Below are positions 1 through 6,054 of a stretch of DNA of 12,403 nucleotides, one piece after another. Every line of letters begins with the position of its first letter. Position 1 is the first letter of the stretch. The position numbers were made by a program, and so were the translations under genes. Under the pieces are notes generated by a model. That model saw only the letters and a list, made by a program, of their open reading frames with translations, made no database searches and was not told the origin of the DNA. The DNA comes from Dunaliella salina (taxonomy: Eukaryota; Chlorophyta; Chlorophyceae; Chlamydomonadales; Dunaliellaceae), in assembly GCA_002284615.2 (NCBI GenBank), contig MU069912.1:89062-101464 (forward strand), in the 5' to 3' direction.

Positions 1-424
1 TGTTCTTATTCCAAGCCGGAAGGAACATGAATGTAGCAGTGGCTTCTGTGTTGAGAATGGCAGAGTAGATGGCATGTTGCAAAGCTTGGGTCATGATTCC
101 CTCGTCATAAATGGGATGGCAGACTGAGAAGCCTGAGAATTTGGATGAGAAGGCATTATGCATGGCACCAAAAAGAGTGTCTCGGGAGTCTGCACTCCAA
201 TAATTCTGGTATTGTGGGTTGTGGTCTAGTGGAGAGGCCATTTTTTCTTGGGCTACTGAAGCCCATTTTTGAAGGGCGTGATGAATGTGAGGTGGAAGGG
301 CTCGTGAAAAAGAGTCTTTGATCTTCTTGCTAGAGTACTTTCTTTCAAGCATGGATTTGCGGGAAAGGAGTCCTTGCAGCTCAGTAGCAAAGTTGCCTGG
401 AGGTGGTGGATCAGAAGGTCTGAA
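1..424 (-). pseudogene. PCIF1-like methyltransferase-fold domain of a retroelement polyprotein (partial, runs off left edge)
   Basis: A 141-codon frame on the minus strand is open from a TGA at 425-427 to the window edge; it has no stop and continues outside. Counted from that stop, residues 80-141 carry the order DTLFGAMHNAF, CHPIYDE (102-108), QALQHAIYSA, then FMFLPAW (132-138). This matches the layout of the catalytic region of PCIF1/CAPAM-type N6-adenosine methyltransferases: FG..., NPPF, a helix with His, then a hydrophobic strand ending P-x-W. The NPPF motif is replaced here by HPIY, so catalysis is doubtful. The upstream part is basic and Pro-rich and joins an acidic Ser-Asp region by a one-base frame change near 400-418. 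The downstream half of the same kind of protein is seen in the copy at 6055-8170. The fold assignment rests on motif order only; membership of a retroelement polyprotein is inferred from how the two fragments tile. Confidence 0.55.
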
Positions 425-477
425 TCAGAGAAAAAGGGGTCTGATTGGGGGTCTGGCTATTTGTCTGAATCAGACAC
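417..477. repeat. Ser-Asp coding block, copy 1 of a dispersed duplication
   Basis: This block and 1150-1205 (continued at 1490-1500 after a LINE insertion) align over about 60 bases with roughly 85% identity by eye. Both share GGGGTCTGATTG, then TCTGGCTA, then TGTCTGAATC. Each contains the near-palindrome TCTGAATCAGA, which recurs more than ten times between 417 and 1560. Read on the minus strand, the motif encodes S-D-S-D. Confidence 0.7.
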
Positions 478-557
478 CTGCCTTGGTTGGAATCAGGCGA
501 AAAGGGCTCTGAAGAGGGTCTGAATCAGAGTAATGTTTGTCTGATTCAAACTTTGCC

Positions 558-568
558 CCAACTGCCTT
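558..568. repeat. Target-site duplication, left copy (11 bp)
   Basis: CCAACTGCCTT occurs here and again at 652-662, directly bracketing the short LINE 3' fragment 569-651. The repeat is exact over 11 bases. Confidence 0.8.
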
Positions 569-651
569 ATAAGAAAAGAAAAGAAAAGTCTACGCAAGCC
601 AAAGGCCGCATGCATTAAAGGAAGAATCCCTAACAAAAGTTAGAGGCCTCA
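569..651 (-). mobile_element. Family A LINE, 3' end only (83 bp)
   Basis: This is a drastically 5'-truncated retrotransposon copy in minus orientation. The (CTTTT)n tail lies at the low-coordinate end (seen as AAGAAAAGAAAAG on the plus strand at 571-588). The rest matches the 3' untranslated end of the long copy at 5918-6000 with about 85-90% identity by eye (shared GTCTAC.CAAG, GGCCGC.TGCATTAA.GGAAGAA and AACAAAAGTTAGAGGC with small changes). Flanking 11-bp duplications prove insertion by target-primed reverse transcription. The insertion breaks the minus-strand acidic reading frame, which reads across when one duplicate and the insert are ignored. Confidence 0.85.
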
Positions 652-662
652 CCAACTGCCTT
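652..662. repeat. Target-site duplication, right copy (11 bp)
   Basis: Exact second copy of CCAACTGCCTT, partner of 558-568, at the 5'-truncated end of the LINE fragment. Confidence 0.8.
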
Positions 663-1149
663 TTCACACAATGTCTGAACTGCCTCTGAATCAGAGTCCA
701 TTTTCTCAGAATCAGGCCAATTTATTTAGGTTCCCACGCAAATATCGGATGAAGGATACCCATCTGTTTCAGGACTACCTTCTGAAGTGGCTCTGTTTCA
801 GACGGTGCTTAGTCTGTGATGGACGAGGTGGTGTATTTCTTCACCTGCCACTGTTGATGGTGAGGAAACATATTGCAAGGCCTTTTGCCGACAGTGAGGC
901 TTATCCTGCGCATGCACAGCCTACGGATGAGCTCATTGTATACATGGTAAGCAATTACTCATTATTATGTAAACTTCATTCCACATTTGAGGAAGCGCTT
1001 AGACCCTTGGTTCAGTAAGAGTACAACTGCAAAGCGATAAGTCTCCAATCCGAGCCCAAGACCACCCTTTTGTTCACTTGGGAGGTCTGAGTTGGGTCTG
1101 AACCAGAGGTATTCATTGACCGAGCAGTCTGGGATGGCTAGGAATCAGA

Positions 1150-1205
1150 GGGTCTAACTCAGAGCAAAAGGGGTCTGATTGAGGCTCTGGCTACCTGTCT
1201 GAATC
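1150..1205. repeat. Ser-Asp coding block, copy 2, split by a LINE insertion
   Basis: This is the counterpart of the block at 417-477. The match stops at GTCTGAATC (1205), where the LINE copy 1206-1480 begins, and resumes at 1481 with GTCTGAATCAGATACCT, which parallels copy 1 at 463-479. The uninterrupted copy therefore shows what the empty site looked like. Confidence 0.7.
1195..1205. repeat. Target-site duplication, left copy (9-11 bp)
   Basis: CTGTCTGAATC here equals 1479-1489. The first two bases may instead belong to the CTTTT tail, so the certain length is 9 bases. It brackets the LINE copy 1206-1480. Confidence 0.8.
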
Positions 1206-1480
1206 TTGCCTGAAGCTTGCTCAACAACTTCATGCCCATTCTGTTCAATATGCCCACAAATCAGTCTCCACACGCCGTGCTATTGAAAACAAGGATACTT
1301 CCCACAGCCAGGTTCTAGAACCAGGTGCTTCTAGTAACCCTCCAGATCCACATTAATTTTCTCTTTTTCATACCTTGTGGTGAAAGGGGCACATGGCTCT
1401 TTTTGAACCAATGTGTTTTCCTTAATTGATTGTAGAGAGAGTTTCTCTGCCTACGTAGCTTTTCTTTTCTTTTCTTTTCT
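1206..1480 (+). mobile_element. Family A LINE, 3' end with last ~50 codons
   Basis: This is a 5'-truncated plus-strand copy of about 275 bp. It keeps an undamaged end of the polyprotein frame from 1207 to the TAA at 1354-1356. From 1213 there are 47 codons beginning KLAQQLHAHSVQYAHK, passing STRRAIE and ending SNPPDPH. The minus-strand copies 2569-3076 and 5816-8171 have the same C-terminal pattern. A 3' untranslated stretch of about 100 bases follows, then CTTTT repeats at 1460-1480. The untranslated part aligns with 4675-4796. The insertion is flanked by a 9-11 bp duplication and sits inside a Ser-Asp coding block. Confidence 0.87.
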
Positions 1481-1489
1481 GTCTGAATC
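1479..1489. repeat. Target-site duplication, right copy
   Basis: Partner of 1195-1205, immediately after the CTTTT tail. Confidence 0.8.
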
Positions 1490-1684
1490 AGATACCTCCT
1501 GTGAGGCTGCATCAGAGCCCATCAGAGGGGATCCCTCTGCAATCAGAGCAGGTTCAGAGAAACAGAACTTTCCAATGTGCGCATGCATCTGCACCTGTGC
1601 AGATACCACTGGAAGCACTGGGTAAAGAAAAAGTACTCTGATTGTTTAGCACTTAACCTGAAAGCACAGTTTCTGTAAGCATGA

Positions 1685-2555
1685 ATGCATTGGCAGACCT
1701 CAGTTGCTCTGCTAGAGTGCACTGATATTTTGAGTGGTGAGTCAGGCTCAAGCTCACGAGACACTGCACCTGTAGTTGCTTTTACCTCTGATCCCAAGTC
1801 CGCAGGTGAAGTTGAATTTTCTGATGCTCAGATTCAGGACTATTTTCAGCGTCCAGCTGGTTCGCACAGACTCAAAGAAAGAAGAAGGTTTGACTCTGGA
1901 GCACAATGGCATTTTTTTGCTGGCTTTCGCACTGTCCTTTCCGATACCTACTCTGAGATCAGCTTGCCCTCAGAAGTATGCTTATGCGCACGGTTTGCCA
2001 TACAGCACCATCGACACGCAGATTTCCACTTCACTTGGCATTTCTGGAGCTGTGGTAGGCAAGATTGATGGCCCTCTGCACTGTCACAGACACGGTGTTT
2101 TGAACAAAGGCATACCTGTAGAGTGCAGTACTTTCAGCACTGCAGCCACACGATTTCTTTGTTTTCCAAGGAGTTGAGCATATGTATGATGTGCTGATTT
2201 CTTCACACTGTGCCAGAGACTGGGGTGCACGCCCAGATCCTTTCACCGAGTCTTTTCATTACAGGCCTTTCCTCAACAAGGGTGACGAGAATACTCTTGC
2301 TTCTATTCCTTTACTTGTCACGTCAGAGAGAACATGGGCCAGATCCATGGCCATTGGTTTGTTGATGTATGGTGGCGTTAGCAGCTCCTGCACTTGAGAG
2401 CAAGCCATGCGTTTGGTTTGAAGCAAGAGCACCAGCAGCAATCCCATGCACTGATTCAGCAGAGCAAGAACCCTTTGCTCACCTCATCTATGCAAACCAA
2501 CCCCCATCAACCTTCTGCAGAACCTTACCAGGATCCCAACTGCCTCTTTTCTTAA
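1685..2555 (+). pseudogene. Decayed plus-strand coding sequence, function unknown
   Basis: Three plus-strand frames take turns without a clear overlap of meaning. Frame 2 runs from 1685 to about 1850 (acidic, SSSRDTAPVVAFTSDPKSAG, then EVEFSDAQIQDYF). Frame 3 runs from about 1850 to 2160 (LVRTDSKKEEG, YAYAHGLPYSTIDTQISTSL). Frame 1 runs from 2122 to 2385 (FVFQGVEHMYDVLISSHCAR, ERTWARSMAIGLLMYGGV). The end, 2382-2555, is Gln/Asn/Ser-rich (QEHQQQSHALIQQSKNPL) and stops at TAA 2553-2555, 14 bases before the LINE copy at 2569. The protein-like composition of the joined stretches suggests an old gene or retroelement gag-like protein with at least three frame changes. I recognise no family, and chance open frames are a real alternative. 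Confidence 0.33.
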
Positions 2556-2568
2556 ATTATGCGCGGCT

Positions 2569-3076
2569 GAAAAGAAAAGAAAAAATGCGCAGGCAGTGAA
2601 AACACTCCCCACATCAATAAAGGAAAAGGGGATACCTAGGGCCAAGGCACCGTGTGTGTATCCTCTTCACCAAGAGAAAGCAGAAGAAAGAAGTCAGTGG
2701 GAATCAGGTGGGTTACTAGCAGTATCCCGTGCCTGACCTTGTTGAGAGTTGAAAAAGGTTTTCTCAAGAGAGCGTCTGGTGCTGGCAAGTTTGTAAGCAT
2801 ACAGGATAGAATGAGCATGAAGCTTCTGGACAAGCTTGGTGGCCTGAAAGTGTCAAGACCAAACTCCTTAAGAGGCTCCAATGTGTGCGGGGTGTAGATG
2901 ACTCCTCCCACACCTAACAGGATAGTATGGAGGGTGACTTGAGCTGAGGCCCTAGAAAGATGACGGCAAAGGTCACGACTGATTAACTCCTGGTCAGCAC
3001 TTTGAACTCGGAAGCTAGTTGGAATTTTTGTGGTGGATGGCGATTTTCCATTTGGCAATTTTTGTCTGCAGAGCAT
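2569..3076 (-). mobile_element. Family A LINE, 3' end with decayed C-terminal coding part
   Basis: The minus strand holds a (CTTTT)n-like tail at 2569-2585, a short untranslated region, and the end of the polyprotein frame, which stops at TGA 2694-2696. Upstream of that stop the frame reads QKLHAHSILYAYKLASTRRS and ends NPPDSH. A one-base deletion near 2846 then switches frame to VTLHTILLGVGGVIY (around 2900-2945), which is nearly identical to VTLHTILIGVGGTIY in the long copy. Further up, the reading ADQELISRDL...SRAS still resembles the nuclease C-terminus; beyond about 3010 similarity is lost, so the 5' limit is approximate. No convincing target-site duplication was found. Confidence 0.78.
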
Positions 3077-3679
3077 CCATCCTTCAGCGCACTAGAAGTC
3101 TGGGGGGTGATTCTGGCTAGTTCTTTTTCTGTTGGTGATGAAGAGAATAAGGATGCCTGTCCTGAGCCTGCCTGACTGTGCTTAATTGTAATTTTCTACT
3201 AGAAGTATCTGAAGAGCGCATACATCATCATGCGCATTGGCTTTGTTGTTAAATTGCACACAATGTCCTTGGTTATCTGCGTGCTTCAGTCAACCTCCTG
3301 GAGATGACATTTGTGTCAATACTGGATACCTTTCTTCTGAGCATTTTTTTAAATACAGGAGTTATACCAGGAATCTGCTTGTGTCTGAGATTTTTCCTTC
3401 ACTGCAATGCCCATCAATCTGTGAGGCAACTTCTTTTTGTTAGCTTTATTCACTTTCTTGCACCAACCTGTTCACACATCTTCATCGTGTGCACTCTGAA
3501 GTACAATCTTGCCAGCTGCTGTCGTCTGTTTCTCATCCTCGCATCTGGCAATTAATTGTCACAATATCTCCACCAGTGCGCATGATCTTTTCGAGTGCTA
3601 TCAGTTTGCAAGTGCCGAATCCATCATTTGGACCATGAGGAAGGGTTCACAATGTCATTCAAACCTATAATCAAATCTG
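3077..3679. other. No gene recognised
   Basis: Only short chance-like frames occur on either strand. The plus-strand frame 3304-3555 is hydrophobic and Cys/Phe-rich, with no start context or homology that I recognise. A minus-strand stretch near 3430-3545 is basic (LPDARMRNRRQQLARLYFRV) and might be the remains of the sequence that continues at 3680-4249, but stops surround it. Confidence 0.4.
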
Positions 3680-4249
3680 TCAATTTACCTCAAACGTAAA
3701 CTTCAACGTAAATGATTTCATTTGGCCCGGCTGTGAGTACACCTTGCTTTCACCCTTGCATTTCTTAAAATGGGATGCAGATACTGGAAACCTATATGAT
3801 TTAGTCATGTCTGTTTGTGGAAATATCACACCATCCCTATTTGGATCTCTCATCAGAAATTACCATGTGTCACCAGCTGTTGAACCGGGCATATCTGAAT
3901 CTCCACGCACGATTGGCATTGAAGTTGACATGTGATACACCTTACCTTTCACAGGATTTCTATCTACACAATTCTTATCCAATGGACTACCTGTTGAACC
4001 ATCATCTGCTTCTGTAATGTTCTGCACACAAAATTTGACAGTACTATATGCCTTCACGTACATGTATTCGATCTTTTGAATGGGCATGAATCTGGCATTG
4101 TTAGAAGCCCCATAATCACTGATGGCATACTCTTCCTTTGGAATGCACAATACGACCATGGTGCTTTTATCAAGAAGATCACGAGGCCATTTATGCCTAA
4201 AGATTTTAGTGGTGGAACTGCAACGCCAGCAGAATAAAATCTCATGCAT
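3680..4249 (-). pseudogene. Hypothetical protein relic, 190 codons with one in-frame stop; possibly capsid-like
   Basis: An ATG at 4247-4249 opens a minus-strand frame of 129 codons ending in TAA (3860-3862). The same frame continues with protein-like composition for about 59 more codons to TGA at 3680-3682. The first part is polar with regular hydrophobic strands (EEYAISDYGASNNARF). The second part includes a late SQPGQMKSFTLKF pattern, which recalls the PGQ-containing late strand of some small-DNA-virus jelly-roll capsids. That resemblance is weak and not diagnostic. The start overlaps the end of the small upstream frame 4242-4430 by 8 bases. A decayed gene from a mobile or viral source fits the context; a decayed cellular gene is equally possible. 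No family could be named. Confidence 0.35.
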
Positions 4250-4430
4250 ATAAAATGATAAATATGAATATCAAGAAAGCAATAAGAGACGTGATGTTAA
4301 AGTTTACTTGTTGCATTAAGATACCGAAGCCCAAAAGGGAAACAGGTTGAGAGATAACGTGTTTAACAACAATAGTTTTGCGGGTGATAATAATTAGGGG
4401 GGGTAGTGATCTGTGCTCCCAGGTTGGCAA
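4242..4430 (-). CDS. Small hypothetical protein with one C-terminal membrane segment
   Basis: This is a 62-codon minus-strand frame. Its last 18 or so residues (SLIAFLIFIFIILYA and the preceding NFNIT) form an obvious transmembrane helix right at the C terminus. The TGA overlaps the ATG of the next frame in the arrangement ATGCATGA. An overlapping small membrane protein followed by a larger polar protein occurs in some compact DNA viruses, but nothing in the sequence proves such an origin. AT-rich sequence can give membrane-like peptides by chance, so confidence is low. Confidence 0.22.
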   Translation of the reverse strand: MPTWEHRSLPPLIIITRKTIVVKHVISQPVSLLGFGILMQQVNFNITSLIAFLIFIFIILYA

Positions 4431-4519
4431 TGTGTGTGTGACACTGATCTCGCATGACAGGGCATAGACGTGACTAATTCAAAAACTAGCCTGGACCACC
4501 AATTTAGTACAATGAATTT

Positions 4520-4796
4520 TCTTAAAGACCTTATGCCAATTCAGTTCCATATGCGCACAAACTTGTTACCACGAAATGGTTAATTGAAAAGAGGAGAACG
4601 TTAACCTTGGTTGGTTAACCTTGTATAGCCAGGTTCTAACGCCAAGTGCCTTCAGTAACCCTCCAGATCCCCATTTGCCTTTTCTTTCTCAAATCTTGTG
4701 ACGGAGGGGACCCACGGCTCTTCTGAGCCAATGTGCAACCTTCTCCTTGATGATTTAGGGAGGGCTTCTCTACCTATGTAGCTTCTTTTCTTTTCC
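4520..4796 (+). mobile_element. Family A LINE, 3' end (older copy)
   Basis: A plus-strand copy parallel to 1206-1480, with about 75-80% identity by eye across coding tail and 3' untranslated region. The frame SVPYAHKLVTTKWLIEK at about 4539-4590 matches SVQYAHKSVSTRRAIEN of the other copy. A one-base deletion near 4531 and further shifts break it, and the end reappears as SNPPDPH at 4654-4674, where the expected stop codon has become TTG. The tail TTCTTTTCTTTTCC lies at 4783-4796. Flanks carry only a weak possible duplication (CCACCA near 4497 and 4804), so the 5' boundary is approximate. Confidence 0.8.
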
Positions 4797-5553
4797 TGTG
4801 TCCCACCATCATGAACATGGCATGTTCAGTTTTTTTTTTCACAGAACAACAAGGCTTTATCCCTTTCTTTGTGAATTCATCTTTTACATGGATAGGCTAG
4901 CAGTCAGTCGCTTTGACTGGAGGCCTCTTTTTCCTTGCATTCTTAGTGAGTTGTTATTAGCTTGAAACCTGAAACCGGTTATCAACCCTTGGTGCTGCAT
5001 TTCCGTACAGGTAGTCATCATGTGCATCCAGAAAAGGCTCCCTAACCAGCTAAAAGGCACCTCACCAAAAGAGCTGGACGTGCTACTTTTCTTGGCAATG
5101 CTCAAAGAGCTGAGCTACTGTAAATGCATGGTGCATTGCTTTGAAAGGACTAACAGTTTGGTGGGACACACTGTCAGTGTCAATGCTGTTTGTCGGGTTT
5201 TCCTTGATGTACGTTGGCTGCTTTCTAGCACAGACTTAACTTATTTGCAAAAGAAATTCCTGGGTGTCGAACATTCCCACAAAGAGATGCATGCCAACTC
5301 GCTTCAATTTGCTGATTTGATTGGAGCCATCTGAGTCTGTTCTGAGTTACACCTGTTCGCCTTGTGCACATTTTCAAAGTGTATTCCAGCACATGTGAGA
5401 CATTTTTCTTGCTTGGGTTTATCTGGCTTACAGTAGAAGGCTAAGCAACCAAAGCTTAAGGCTGAAGGAATCCCATGGTACCATGGTTTTGCTAAGTAAT
5501 CTTTATTCAAGCTGTGCGAAGTGGTCAAGCTGTGCATGCCTGTCGTTTTTTAA
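4797..5553. other. No gene recognised
   Basis: The stretch contains a T10 run at 4830-4839 beside a 15-bp odd palindrome (GAACATGGCATGTTC, 4813-4827). It also has an orphan 104-codon plus frame at 5020-5334 with no recognisable domain and a perfect 14-bp palindrome CCATGGTACCATGG at 5473-5486. The 5' part of the family B element should lie in or upstream of this stretch, but I could not find an endonuclease domain here. Confidence 0.4.
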
Positions 5554-5581
5554 AAAGAGAAGAAACAAACCAGGCATGCAC
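5532..5581. repeat. 11-bp inverted repeat
   Basis: GTGCATGCCTG (5532-5542) and CAGGCATGCAC (5571-5581) are exact inverted copies separated by 28 bases. The pair lies at the start of the readable family B linker frame. Function is unknown; short arms of this kind can occur by chance. Confidence 0.6.
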
Positions 5582-5815
5582 GGCGTGCTTTTGAGATGTA
5601 CCAGAAGGCAGTTTTCTTGGACAAACTGAAGAGACGTAAGCCACATATCCATGAAATGCTGAGGAAGCGAAAAAGCACCCATCAAAATCCTATCACAGCA
5701 GAAAGCTGGAGCTCCTACCTGCACCGTCATTTTGGCTCCCATACAGGCAATTGCTCCTCTCCTCCAAGCAGAGCAGCTGCAAATTTGCAAGGCATGGGTA
5801 GCTGCCCTGAAAGCA
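5554..5815 (+). pseudogene. Family B LINE: linker upstream of the reverse transcriptase, 5' part of an interrupted gene
   Basis: The plus frame opens after TAA 5551-5553 and is strongly basic (RHARRAFEMYQKAVF, KLKRRKPH), followed by NPITAESWSSYLHRHFG. The P-I-[ST]-x-E-x-W-x-x-[YF] pattern with a basic leader is typical of the segment between endonuclease and reverse transcriptase in many LINEs. A frame change near 5730 leads to IAPLLQAEQLQICKAWVAAL, ending in the 20-bp repeat at 5796-5815. The second copy of that repeat (8172-8191) is in the same frame and continues ALKALTTVDLDFWTASAEG, so the two halves would join in frame if the minus-strand element were absent. No endonuclease domain was found upstream. 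Confidence 0.5.
5796..5815. repeat. 20-bp direct repeat, left copy (probable target-site duplication)
   Basis: GGGTAGCTGCCCTGAAAGCA is present here and at 8172-8191 without a mismatch. A perfect 20-mer repeat is very unlikely by chance in 12 kb. The copies lie one on each side of the minus-strand family A element, both in the same plus-strand frame (VAALKA). Confidence 0.8.
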
Positions 5816-6054
5816 TACATCACCAGGATACCTCCCTGCACACCAGTGGACCTGTGGGCATACACCCCACTTGTCCAACAGGAAGCAATCCTCACATTCC
5901 TGGTCGGCTTCCAAAGAAAAGAAAAAGAAAAGTCTACACAAGAAGAAGGCCGCGTGCATTAAGGGAAGAACTCCTTACAAAAGTTAGAGGCTTCACCAGG
6001 AGGCCCTCCAGCTAATCTAGAAAAAACTAGCCTAGGAGAGAGCAAGAGGCGGAA

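Larger units (their letters stand above)
425..1640 (-). pseudogene. Decayed acidic Ser-Asp-rich N-terminal region of the same polyprotein
   Basis: Read on the minus strand, the many CTGATTCAGAC-like motifs translate as S-D-S-D or S-D-S-E, in stretches such as PDSEKMDSDSEAVQ, SDSDPLQSPF, SETEPLQ and QEVSDSD. Between 470 and 720 the frame is continuous once the 83-bp LINE insertion and one duplicate of its 11-bp target site are left out. The same holds at the insertion 1206-1480. Several stops remain, including a TAG following SDSDK and SDSDR in both duplicated blocks, so this is not a working gene. Acidic low-complexity regions lead many retroelement proteins, but no defined domain is visible. 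Upstream limits are unclear: the readable frame fades near 1640, and 730-1080 contains only scattered fragments. The strand call depends on continuity with the methyltransferase-like frame; the plus strand also gives open stretches here (671-1018) that look like shadows. Confidence 0.35.

Noticed and set aside
671..1018. 115-codon plus-strand frame
   Set aside because: It overlaps the minus-strand acidic region and has no domain; the minus frame explains more of the sequence across the LINE insertion.
2559..3235. ATGCGC near 2559 or 2584 and again near 3230 as a target duplication of the LINE copy 2569-3076
   Set aside because: The match is only six bases and does not sit cleanly at both element ends.
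5020..5334. 104-codon plus-strand frame starting with ATG
   Set aside because: No recognisable domain, no coding context and an unremarkable length for non-coding DNA of this composition; kept only as a note.
5473..5486. Perfect palindrome CCATGGTACCATGG
   Set aside because: At 14 bp and in isolation, it has no partner site or nearby gene that would suggest an operator.
4797..5553. Search for an endonuclease domain of the family B LINE
   Set aside because: No frame showed the expected conserved blocks; the 5' end may be lost or too decayed.
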